From Protopterus annectens (taxonomy: Eukaryota > Chordata > Ceratodontiformes > Protopteridae), in the NCBI RefSeq assembly GCF_019279795.1, contig NC_056749.1:575648929-575712928 (forward strand): a DNA stretch of 64,000 bases. The letters run 5' to 3'. The notes below the pieces were generated by a model. It was not told the origin of the DNA and searched no databases. It saw only the letters and a list, made by a program, of their open reading frames with translations. The translations under genes and the position numbers were made by a program. Positions 46,360-56,440 of the stretch are shown one piece after another. Positions within the stretch are counted from its first letter, which is position 1. Every line of letters begins with the position of its first letter.

Positions 46360-47058
46360 GAACAGGTCATGCAGTATTATTGTTTGTTTTCTCATTGGAT
46401 GTATGGGTTCTTCCTATTCCAAAAGAGAGACCTTCTAAGTTGAATACTTTAGGTATCCATGCTGACAGAAAAGCTATCATATTATCACCCTGTAGTTTCT
46501 CTGGCAAACCAAAATATCTTATATTGTTTCTCCTTCCTCTGTTCTCCAAGTCATCTAGTTTCTCAGCCAGCCAGGAATTTTGATTTTTTTTTTTTTTGCG
46601 AAGTCGTCAGAGCTTCATTTTCTTTAAGTCTAGTATCAATGTCTGATACAGAATTCTCTATGTCTGAAACTTTAGATTGAAACTGTTGAAATAAGTCATT
46701 AAATATATTTGTTTTAGGCTGTTCTGTTTAACTTCTTCTAGGTTTTGTTGAAATCTGTTTTAGTGGTTAAATCTTGCAATACTGATGTTACCTGATGCAG
46801 TTCTTTCTTAATAGCAGAGTCAGCGTGGTTGTTCTTTGAGTCACTCATCCTTTAGTGAGTTAAGAAAAAAACTGCCCTTAGTTATTTTGACAGGAATCTC
46901 CAAAAGGTACCAAACTTTCCAGGATGATAGAAAAAAGTGTTCAGTAAAATGATTAGAAAATGATGAGTTAAAAGCTTTTCCTGTCAATGATTTTAATAAA
47001 ATGTGGAGGTCTGAGAAGAAGCTGTGAAGTCTGTGCCATCTAGCCCCCCCCCCCCCCA
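46360..47058 (-). mobile_element. L1/Tx1-type 5' untranslated region and N-terminal ORF1
   Basis: The minus strand starts with a G-run at 47058 and GCTAGATGGCACAGAC, like the L1 5' end GGGG...AAGATGGC. A 5' untranslated stretch of about 210 bp leads to ATG 46847 (MSDSKNNHADSA). A helical part with stops follows, then LENRGRRNNIRYFGLPE (about 46500-46550), the entry to the ORF1 RRM domain. The copy ends near 46360 within ORF1, so it keeps the 5' end but lacks the rest. That is unusual for 5'-truncating LINEs and implies a later deletion or break. It probably belongs to the L1-B or Tx1 lineage. Confidence 0.7.
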
Positions 47059-48180
47059 ATCATAATTCTTTGTAGTGCACAAAGCTTTATCTGCTCTCTA
47101 TATTACTGCTTAAAGAAAAATAAAAGCGCAGACTGTTTTACTGTCTTTGAAAGCTCATAGAACACTTAGTGTGCACTGTCATATAGACAACAGCACATCT
47201 ATCAACTTATTTCTTCAAGAGTGAATCTGTATTTCTGGAATTTTTGACTGTAATGCTTGGTGACTGAGTAAAAATATGAGACAAAGTATTCAGGGAAAAT
47301 TGAGGGCAGAGAAAGTCCCTAGTCCAAGATTTGATCTTAACATCACTTAGGGAGGTGTGTGACAGTTGCTGTACACTCCGCTAAGCAGTGTTACAATCGG
47401 GTCTTGCACTAGAGAAGAGCTTTGCTAATTTATTTTTTGCTGATATTGGAGCTATGTTTTGGAGCTCTTTGTACTACAAAGTGTAACAGTGACTACCATA
47501 ACACAGAATATGAAGCATTTTCACAGCTTTAAAAGATGTACACTTTGCTGTATCACACACACAATAGCAAAAAGTGTGGCAGAGTAAAGTGTTTCACAGC
47601 TTTTAAAGTAATTTGCTCATCAGAGGGGCACTTTGTTTCTGCCTGTTATTGTTCCAGCAGCACTAAATGATCTTGTATGATCCAGTCTGTCCACTTCATC
47701 TGCAAGACTGACAGCTGTACCTTCAAGACTTTCCCCAAGTTCCACAACTCTTCTGGCATTATCGTACGGCACCTTACTTCATTTTTCTGCCCAGAACTCT
47801 TGTCACCACTTGGGCTCCATCATCTCCATGGACACTCCCAGGATCAGTTTGTGAGTGTGCTTAATTTTTCTTTTTCAGTGTTTCACATTTCTGTTAGAAT
47901 CGTTAAGCAGATTATTTTTTTCAATATTTAGTCAATTTTACATGATTTTTGTCTTCAGTTTTTTTTCTCTTTTAGCCGTTTTCGCCATTCTTGTTCTCCT
48001 GCTACACTCACATTGCCATTTTTTTCTTTTTCAGTGAAAAAGCTTGTTTGGTATTTTTAGAGTGAATTGTTAGCTGTTAAATTAAGTTTCCAGATTTCAC
48101 TGTAAGAGAATAGTTGTTGATTTTCTTCATATTTTGATATCGCTTAATGTTGGATAAAAACAGGAAAAAAATTCTTTTAT
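47059..48180. other. Unassigned interval
   Basis: No recognisable gene. Open frames at 47677-47931 and 47855-48037 have no motif I know. Confidence 0.35.
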
Positions 48181-48189
48181 CCACGTGCC

Positions 48190-48450
48190 TCAGTCCACTA
48201 ACCAAACCGTTTATTACAAAACAGAGTAAGCACTTTCATCTGATTGAATGCAGACTTCTTCAGACTTTGAATAACAACCTAAAATCAACACATTAAGTAC
48301 TAAAATTACAATTATTTCATAAAACTTCAAATTGAAATTGATTTTAAATATACATATGTGATTGGATTGGAAATTATTGTAGGTTATTATTCAGAGTCCA
48401 AAGAAATCTGCATTTAAGCAGATGAAATCACTGACTCTCTTTTACTTGTT
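48190..48450. mobile_element. Two PLE 3'-type hairpin segments in inverted orientation
   Basis: The minus strand near 48275 to 48210 gives CTGAAGA, a hairpin (TCTG with CAGA), GAAAGTGCTTAC and then AATAAACGG, matching the PLE terminus layout. At 48385-48450 a diverged plus-strand counterpart reads CCAAAGAAATCTGCATTTAA, then GCAGATGAAATCACTGAC. The two form an inverted pair about 100 bp apart. No protein-coding PLE part is adjacent. Confidence 0.6.
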
Positions 48451-49782
48451 TGTTTGTGTGGTGGAACAAGGCACATAGATAATGGACTTTTTTGTTTGTT
48501 TTATCCTGTTTTTTAAATCTGTTGCCAGTTGGTAGATATGCAGTAGGTCATTTGTGTTATTTATTTATTTAATTGTTTAATGTTGGTTGTTTAAAAGTTG
48601 ATTTTGATTCTTGGTGCAAAATGAAAAATAGAGCGTCATTGGGATTAAGTGTATGAATTGTGGCCACAAGACTGTCCCCAGGACAGCCATATATTTTCTG
48701 TAATGTGTCAGGGGTAGAGCATCTTGACTCCTCTTCTGACTTATGCCAAAGTTTTGGCTCCAGAACATTGCAAGAAAGAAAGAAAAAATAATATTCAAAG
48801 GTTTTCTGTCTGATAGCTCTGCCTCCTCAAAACAGGATAAGAAAGGAGAAAAATAAGGATAAAGGACTCCTCTTCTAAAATGTTTTTATGTTTCCTAGGT
48901 TATACATCTCCTCTTCACAATGTGAAGAGGTCTGTTCTAAATCTGAGACAGAAGGTTCTGTAGCTATTCCCGGTCTTTCACAGTTTGAAGTGTCTGTCAT
49001 TCTGGGCACTGGTAGACAGAGTCCCAGAGAGAGAGAAAGAGAGATTTTTTTCCCCTGAATGTGAGTTCTGCGTTGGTATTTAGAGTCTATACCATCCTCT
49101 GTGGCTTCCACTAGGCCCTCTCAATCTCTCCACAGCCTCTGTATAAGTTCATTGGGATAGGATGATGAGAGCACTGGTAAAAGCTCAGACTGAACTGGAT
49201 ACCCTCTCTCCCTCCTCGGTTTTGAGGGTGACGAGAACATTATGCTACTTTTTATCTGGGTTCCTATTTGGCACTGGGCGTATCAGAGCTCATCTTCCAT
49301 GTATTGACTTCTCTGTCAGCACAAACACCAACTGTGCCGATGCTAGTTTCTTCTTTTGCATTAGTGATTTTTGGTAGTGAGGATTACAGCATCACTGTAT
49401 TCTTAACATGTGGGTCTGCTGACGTCCAGCTGGGGTGCAAAAACCTTGCCTTCCCGAGGGTGTACATCCAAAGTTCAACCTCAGATTGTGTGAGTCCATG
49501 TATATAGGTGAATGTACTCATGAGATCTTCAGACTGTCTCACTGACAAGCCTAATGCAGGTCATGCATTCATCAGACTGATCTTCTTTGGGTCATTGGTA
49601 CTGTTGCTTCACTTTTTCGCATTTCAAATAAGTGCCCCATTGGAGAACCTTCCTTTTTTTAATTTTTTGATTGAGTAGATCATTTTTGTTAGCTGTCAGC
49701 TAGGAGGGGTAAGAGTGAGTACTGTAGGCATATCCTATACAAGGATTTGCTCATTAAGTGCCTTTAATATCCAGATTCTGCG
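48451..49782. other. Unassigned interval
   Basis: No firm assignment. It could include diverged 5' sequence of the DIRS element that follows, but no inverted terminal repeat was found here. Confidence 0.35.
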
Positions 49783-50037
49783 CGGGACAGCGCAGTGGTG
49801 TAGCGGTAGCATTGTCACCTCACAACAAGAGGTTCTCCAGTTCAATTCTCGGCTTGGGAGCCTTCTGTGCGGAGTCTGCATGTCTTCTCTGCATTCGTGT
49901 AGGGTTTTCTCCAGGTGCTCCAGTTTCCTCCCACATTATAAAGACATATGTCTAGAGCATTTCTCCCCAGCCCTCCACTAAAAATTGGCTTTGTTCCAAG
50001 TCAGACTTTCCTGATAAACAAATGTTAAATAAATAAA
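49783..50037 (+). mobile_element. tRNA-derived SINE (second type)
   Basis: The head has an A box TGGTGTAGCGG at 49796-49806 and a B-box-like GTTCAATTCTC near 49840. The body carries GTGCGGAGTCTGCATGTCTT and CCAGGTGCTCCAGTTTCCTC blocks, a central region widespread in vertebrate SINEs. The tail ends in AAATAAATAAAG. It lies just upstream of, or within, the 5' part of DIRS-A. Confidence 0.8.
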
Positions 50038-50640
50038 GAAATTGTTAATTGTTTAGGTTCCAAACATGACTATATTCCTACTCAGTCTGCTAGTCACTTG
50101 TTCCTAAAATCCTTACAAAAACTGACCAACTTTTTCTTTAATTCATGGTTCCTCAAAACTCAGTGTCTAAAGCGCCTGGCCCAAACCAAAGTCGTGGAAT
50201 CCCCTGTTTCTGTTGTCGATCTTCCGTCACTCTTCAAAGAAATTTAAAAGACCCCTAGACAACTCACAGCCTTGCATCTCTGAGTCAGATGCACTCAGTA
50301 AGGTTGCACAACCCATGGTCCATTAGATACCTTTTCAGCTGCCCACTACTGAGACCCTGACAGTGGCTGGTATGGCTCCTGAGGTCTTGCAGGTGGCAGA
50401 TGCCTTGGACGAGCCATGTCTCATTATTTCTGAGGGTCCATATGGTTCTTCTGAAATCTTAGGGAAGAGGTTCCTGGTACTCTGAATGAAGTCTGCCAAG
50501 GTTCCAAACCTCCAAGACTCATTCAGGTGGACATCACACCAAAAAAGGAAAAAACAGAAAAACAGGCATGTAACCTCCCCTATAGCTTCCAAAGAAGAAG
50601 AAGAATGGATGGGCTTCTAATAGGGCTTATTTAAAGCAGT

Positions 50641-51595
50641 CATAGCCATGAAACCTCCTCCTTTTGTGACCCAGCTGTCACAGGCCACACCAGATGACAC
50701 ACTCAAGATTCCTTTTCCTCAAAGGAGAAACGCCATCTGGATTAGGATCATTCACTGGACTATTCCTCACAAATGCATTCCCCAGAATAACTTTCCACTG
50801 ATGGAAACTCCCTCTCTCCTGACTCCCCTATTGAGGAGGCCTCCGTAGGTGAAACTATTCAGAACATGATGAGGCATTTTGAATGGCAATCAACGCAAAT
50901 CATGGATGTTCAAAAGAGACACTGTTCTCTCCTGGAAATGTGTACTCCAACCCTCTGTCCGATCCCCCCAGTACTAGATGCACATCAGGATGCCTTTGTC
51001 TACATTCTCAGCTCCTGATTCTCAACCACCAGCACCTAAAGGCCAGACCGATTCTACAAGGTGCATGATGAACTTGTATACCTCTGTAAGAACCCTGTGC
51101 CTGACCCCATTGCTGCCTTCCTGTCTTCACGTAAGCCTTCTAAACTTCTCCCTAGTGCCAGCACCTGTTAGTGCTAATGTCTCTCCCACGAATAAGGATA
51201 GTACGGCTGTGGATGGCTGCAGGAAGAAGGACTACACCTCTGCTACCCTTGCATTCAGAGTTATCAACTACCAGTTGCAATTGACTAAACATTTGCTATC
51301 CGTCCTGCAGTTTCTAAATAAGGTAATGTCAGACCAACAGTCGTCAGATTCTAAGTAGTAAATGCAGACCTTACAGTCACAAGCTACTCAAATTGCTAGG
51401 CACAGCATCAAATGCCTTTATGATGCTGTAGATGTCTGTTCCAGGGCTGCAGCCACAGGTTCAGTCACCAGATGTTATGCTTGGTTGCACAGCCAACCCA
51501 TCCCTGAGGATTTCAAATCTAAAATCCTAGATTTAACCCTGGACAAAGACTTCCCGTTTGGCTCAGAAGCTGCAAAACTCTTCAAAGCCCTTTAA
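50641..51595 (+). pseudogene. DIRS-A gag-like region
   Basis: Broken frames. Blocks resembling DIRS gag include RPDRFYKVHDELVYL (about 51045) and, at 51362-51595, QIARHSIKCLYDAVDV...RCYAWLHSQPIPEDFK...LDKDFPFGSEAAKLF. The AWL and phenylalanine-glycine-leucine blocks correspond to the C-terminal gag signature. The fragment at 63428-63640 has the same arrangement (GRYGWLRLQSLPDDVK), supporting the call. Confidence 0.72.
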
Positions 51596-51798
51596 GAACA
51601 GGGTAAAACTATGAAGGACTGTAGATAAATTCTACTTTATACAGTTCCTAGATAGCACAGGAACTACCCAGCCAAGTTCACTTCCTTTCTGAAGAGGGAC
51701 CCTTCGTCCTCTCACAAACAAACAAAAACACAAAGAAAGAGATTTACAGGCAAACCACACAGGGAATCTCCTACGGGGAGGCCTCCATTCTGAGGCAA

Positions 51799-53230
51799 AT
51801 GCCTGTGACTAACTTCCCAACTTCTCTCCTCTCCTCTCCTCAGTCTGTCCACCCCTCTTTCAAAAAGACTTTCTCTGTTTCTGTCTTTCTGGAAATGATA
51901 ACCACAGACAAATCAGTTCAGAGTATCATCAAAGAAAGCTATGCCCATGCCATTGAAAGTATCCCCAATCTAAAGAGCCTGCTTACTCCTCCACAAAACC
52001 AGCTCCTTGTATTCAGCCCTGTCATCCAGGACTTAGTAGATCAAGGCACCATAGAAGGAGTGCTACCCTCTTTCATAGGAAGAGGGTACTATTCCAGAAT
52101 CTTTCTGCTGCCAAGAAAGGAAGGACAGTGGAGACTCATTCTGGATCTCTGTCTCTTCTAGACACTTTCCTAAAGATGTCCACTTTCAAACATGCTCTGT
52201 CCACATATTATTCTCTTTCATTCTACCCCACACCTTTCTTGTATCACTAGACCTAAATGATGCTTACTTCCACATCCTCATGTGAGCTTCTTGCAGAACA
52301 TTTCACAGAGTTTTTTCTGGTTCATCACTGCTCTGCCCTTTGGTCTTTCTGTGTCACCAAGTGTTTTTCAAAGTGCCTAGCTCCAGTGGTAGCCTTCTGT
52401 TAAACACAGGGAATTCAGATGTTCCATTACCACTCATTCAAACTCTCTCTATATACTCTCTCCTTGAGCATGTATATTTCACTGTTTCACAGCACATTTC
52501 CTATCCAACCTAGGGCTCACAATCAGCTTCAAAAAATCCCATCTCACACCCACTCAGGGCTTGCTTTTCCTGGGTTGCAGGCTAGACACACGTACAATAC
52601 TTGCCTTCCTTTCTTGGGCTTTGTGGCAGCTGCCATTGCAGTGCTTCCTCTGGCCTGACTACATCTGTGGAAAATTCAGTGGTACCTGAAATAAGTCGGG
52701 TCTCCTCATTCTCATCTCCCAGATACTCCCATCCCTCCATTACCTCACCTTGAAAGGGAGCTACTCTGGTGGGAAAATAGGTATTGCTCAACCTGGGCCT
52801 TCCTTTCACCCCAGCCCCACCCAACCAAATTTTTCACACTGATGCCTTGGACAGAACTTGGGGGACTTGGACAGAATTCCACCAAGTGCAGGGGAGATTG
52901 TCTTCTACCATCCTGAAGGAACACAGCAACCTGAAAGAAATGATAGCCCTTCTGCAAGCACTGCAGATATGCTCCCATCTAGGGAACCAAGCTCACTATT
53001 GTTGTTCACTCTCAGCATAATAGGTATTATATGGTATCTAAACAAACAGAGGGGCACAAGATCTTACCCACTGTGCAGGCCAGCACAGGAGGTGTGGCAT
53101 CTTGCCACACAAATGAGCATGACTTTGACAGCTACACACATTCCCTCATAGGAGAATGTACTGGCAGATTCCTTAAGCAGGTCCTTGGAGGAACCTCATG
53201 AATGGACCCTGATCAAGTCTTCAAAATAAT
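51799..53230 (+). pseudogene. DIRS-A reverse transcriptase and RNase H
   Basis: 51799-52161 holds the RT entry region: TTDKSVQSIIKESYA, VQ/DLVDQGTIEGV and GYYSRIFLLPRK-x-GQWRLILDL. After a frame change SLDLNDAYFHI is readable near 52240, and LGLTISFKKSHLTP with LLFLGCRLDT near 52520-52590. No intact YxDD motif is present. The RNase H has FHTDALDRTWG at about 52835, a LKEMIALLQALQI helix, and a closing THIPS...NVLADSLSR block near 53135-53185. The next segment, VDLFAAS at about 53260, is also typical of DIRS pol. Confidence 0.8.
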
Positions 53231-53639
53231 AAGGCATCAGTCTGGAACTCCACAAGTAGACCTTTTTGCAGCATCAGGAAAATCACCAGCCTCCCCTGTT
53301 TTGCACCAGGAGTCCTCCCCTCTAGCTTGGAGGACAGATGCCTTCTCTTTCCAGTGGTCAGGAAGGCTCCTGTATGCCTTCCCCCTCTGTCTCTGCTTCC
53401 CAAACTCCTTCTAAAAGTTCAAAAGGAAGCTCCAAAGCTCCTTCTTCTGCCCCCACCCCTTTCTGGCTAAGACATCATTGGTCCAGCTGTCCAAAGGAAA
53501 CTACTAAAAAATACTTTTGCAGTCAGATCTGCTCACTCAACAGGAAGATCTGCTTTCCATCCAAATCTAGCCTTTCACAGTCTCTCTCCTGTGGATGACA
53601 TGGTTCTGAACCCTAAAAGACACCTATACTCTGAGGGCT

Positions 53640-54545
53640 CTCTGAGCTAAGTGGAAAAGATTCTCAATTTGGTGCTTCGAGCACAGCCAGGACTCATTCT
53701 TGTCAGACACCCCCCGTCCTCATATATCTGTGATTTATTGCACTCTGGTCTGGCTACTCTTCCATTAAAGCCCAGCTGTCTTCCATTAATGAATGCTTGC
53801 CTCTTGATCCTCCTGTCATGTCCAGGACGGAGGTCAAACTTTTATTGAGGGGTGTCCTACACCTTAGGCCACATAGAAAGCCTATTCCTCCTTACTGCGA
53901 TCTCAACTTTGTGCTGGAATAAGTTACATTGTCCCCTATTGAGTCAGTAGCTTCTGCCACTCTAAAATTCTGCACCTGGAATCCTGCCCTTCTGCTGTCT
54001 CTTACCTCTGCCTGAAGAGTGTCTAAACTTCAGGCTCTTATGGCTTTTCCACCCTTTCTCATTATACTGGGAGAGGGTGACTGTCAGGGCCAATCCATCA
54101 TTTATGTCTAAAGTTGTGGATCAGATATCCCTAAGCCAGACTAACCACCTGCCTACCTTTTTCCCTAATCCCCAAAATAAGAAAAGAATTATCCACTCAC
54201 TAGATGTTCACAGGCAGTTAAGGTTTTACTTGGACAAAACAAGAACCGTCAGAAGAACTGACCAACTTTCTGTTTTATTCATGAATTCCAGACTTAGCCA
54301 ACCTGTCTGTAAGCAAACCATTGGATCTTGTTTATCAAAGGCTATTTCTTTCTGTTACACAGAACATGCAAAAACATTGCCTTCTTGCACAAAGGCAGTG
54401 GCTTCCTCTTGGGCATTCCACAAGGATGTAGATGCATTTCATCTTGGAAGTGGCCACCTGGTCTTCCGTGTCCTACTTCACCAAGCATTATAAGAATGAT
54501 ACCTTCTCAAGATCCAGGGCTGCTTTGCTATGTCTATCATGTCTA
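53640..54545 (+). pseudogene. DIRS-A tyrosine recombinase
   Basis: Read across frames. The N-terminal helical domain shows QLSSINECL and LRGVLHLRPHRK-like blocks at about 53770-53880. The catalytic part has IHSLDVHRQLRFYLDKTRTVRR at 54190-54265 and a degenerate AHSTRA position near 54390 (KAVASSWAF). A C-terminal ATWSSVSYFTKHYKND near 54440-54500 holds the candidate catalytic Tyr. The HxxR motif is not intact. In DIRS elements this enzyme integrates the circular DNA without target duplication. Confidence 0.75.
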
Positions 54546-54656
54546 GTCTCCTGGACAGCTCATCCTCCCTTTAGCCAGTCTCTCTCTTCTCTACCTGCTT
54601 CAGCTCTGAGAATCAACCATATGTTAATACTGCAGCAGTGATTTCAGTCAGGACAT

Positions 54657-54713
54657 AGTACAGTTGTGTAAGAACTTACCATAACAGTAGATGTTCAGCT
54701 GATCACTGTTGCA
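54657..54713 (+). repeat. DIRS right inverted terminal repeat
   Basis: AGTACAGTTGTGTAAGAACT to CACTGTTGCA. It includes the small palindrome GTAAGAACTTAC and is inverted at 54977-55022. Confidence 0.7.
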
Positions 54714-54976
54714 CCGTTCCTTCCCTCCCTCCTTCCCCTCTTCTCTGCCTCTGCTCCTCTTTTTCTCTTTCCCTCTATTGTAAGCTGTCACCTAATAGAG
54801 AGATTTTGGGAGAATTTACTTTTTTTTTTTCAAGCTACATCCCTCCTTGCTGACCACTTTCCTTTCTCCATAGTCTTCAGGCCACTGGCTTGGAGATAGT
54901 CTGAGGTTCTCATGAAGGTAAAGCTTTGGTACCCTGTCCAGACATTGGCAGAAGAAAAACCCTATGTCAAGAATAC
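54714..54976. other. Sequence between two inverted DIRS termini
   Basis: About 260 bp with a long pyrimidine-rich strand (54715-54780) and no coding frame. Confidence 0.4.
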
Positions 54977-55022
54977 TGCAACAATGAACAACTGTTGTGG
55001 TAAGGTCTTACACAGCTGTACT
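54977..55022 (-). repeat. Inverted copy of the DIRS terminal repeat (left end of DIRS-B)
   Basis: TGCAACAATGAACAACTG through CAGCTGTACT is the reverse complement of 54657-54713, with an 11-bp length difference and several mismatches. In plus orientation it is the expected left terminus of the next DIRS. Confidence 0.65.
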
Positions 55023-56440
55023 TTATTGACGCCAGCAGCCACTAGGCTTAATGCATTTGATGCTGACTGGTTGGCACTAATGTAGACACCAACATACTTG
55101 GTGCACTTTTTGGTGTTTTGTCTCATTAGATTTTGGGGCTTGTGTGCAGAAGCCTTCCTCATCAATATTGACTTTGGCACAAGGGATCTGACATCTCCCC
55201 TATACACTGATTTCTTCTGCATCAAGGTCTTCGAATTCACTGTCACTCTCATCGCCAGATTCCTGACTGTCAACACATTACAAACAGGAATAAATCCACA
55301 GCCACATATTTACTGTAGATGATTCCTCAGTCGAGACAGAAACAGAGTGGGCAGCACCCAGCAATGCCTGTCAGTACAATGTTTGGCCCTGTCATTTTCT
55401 CCCCAGAGAAGCAGGAGAAAGGAAGGCTGCAATAGAGGCAGGGCAGTATTTAGTGTTAAGTCCTGCTCCATTTAATTGACACCTCTCAAAGTATGCCCAG
55501 GAAGAGGAGGTAGAAAAAGAAGCACTTTGATTCACCTACAAAGTCACCCACTCCAGGCATAGATTTGAACAAGATTAGGTCTTCCCTTACTTCCTTTTCT
55601 GATAATGCCAGATTTGGTGGAGACCTTAGACCTGATACATCATAGGGACTCTTGACCCAATGATACAGTTTCTGCCAAAGAGGAAATCCTACAGGGGGAT
55701 TTCTGTTTTGCTCCTTCTACTTCTTTGATAGTTCCCCCGGCAGACTGAATGATTTCCTTGTACTGCAGAGTCTAGGAAGAGCCAGATGTGGTAAAGCTTG
55801 TCCCAAGGAAACTGGACAGAATTTTCCAGTCTTCCAAGAACTGGCAGTACTGGCCTAAGGTGCTGTCTCAATTGTTGTATCTGCAGCCCTTAAGAAAAAG
55901 CTTCAGAAGAGAATCCAGTGGTTCACCTCCACCCCCTCCACAGAGTCCCAGACTTTAGGTCATTTCAGGAAGCACGTTTATGTATCAGACACCTTTACTG
56001 TAAGAGCTTTAACTTACCAAATACACATGGTGAGATTTCAGCAGTTTTAGCAGAGACCATAGAAATGCTAAATAAGTTATGCCGTAGTAAACTGCAACAT
56101 AAGATGATTTCTTGGGTGTCAACCTTAATTGTAGTTTATATGCTGTCCATACGCTGTCTACATAATGCAGCAAATGGATCAGTGTATGCTGCCTGAAACA
56201 GGAAGGGCAGGGCTTAAAATTTGTAGTGAATTGGCAGACGTTGGCCACATTTTTTGGGCCACAAGTTAAGGAAAAGCTGCTTATGAGTGAGCAAGAGAGA
56301 AAAAAACACTTGGAAATGTTGCGGTAAAGTTCTCTACTCCACAAAGAACTTATTGTCATAATCAAAGGCGTGAAATGAATTTATAGTTCAAGAAGCCTCA
56401 GTAGCAACACTATTCATACAGAAACTAGTACTGTATAGTA
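55023..56440 (+). pseudogene. Probable DIRS-B gag region (unrecognised in detail)
   Basis: Broken frames only. A 92-codon frame (55918-56196) and a 104-codon minus-strand frame (54962-55276) have no motif I know. The position between a DIRS left terminus and a DIRS RT suggests gag, by context alone. About 56210-56440 could be non-DIRS flank of the LINE. Confidence 0.35.

Larger units (their letters stand above)
50140..54713 (+). mobile_element. DIRS-type tyrosine-recombinase retrotransposon 'DIRS-A'
   Basis: Plus-strand order: gag-like region (50641-51595), RT and RNase H (51799-53230), tyrosine recombinase (about 53640-54545), right terminal repeat (54657-54713). This order, RNase H followed by a recombinase instead of an integrase, is diagnostic of DIRS elements. 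Several frames are used with many stops, so the copy is dead. The left end is not defined: the left terminal repeat was not found and 50140 is only where DIRS-like composition begins. Confidence 0.82.

Noticed and set aside
50140-54713. LTR retrovirus or Ty3-like element
   Set aside because: No integrase, protease or LTRs; RNase H is followed by a tyrosine recombinase and inverted terminal repeats, which fits DIRS.
54962-55276. 104-codon minus-strand frame as a gene
   Set aside because: It overlaps the DIRS terminal repeat and has no recognisable motif; most likely chance.
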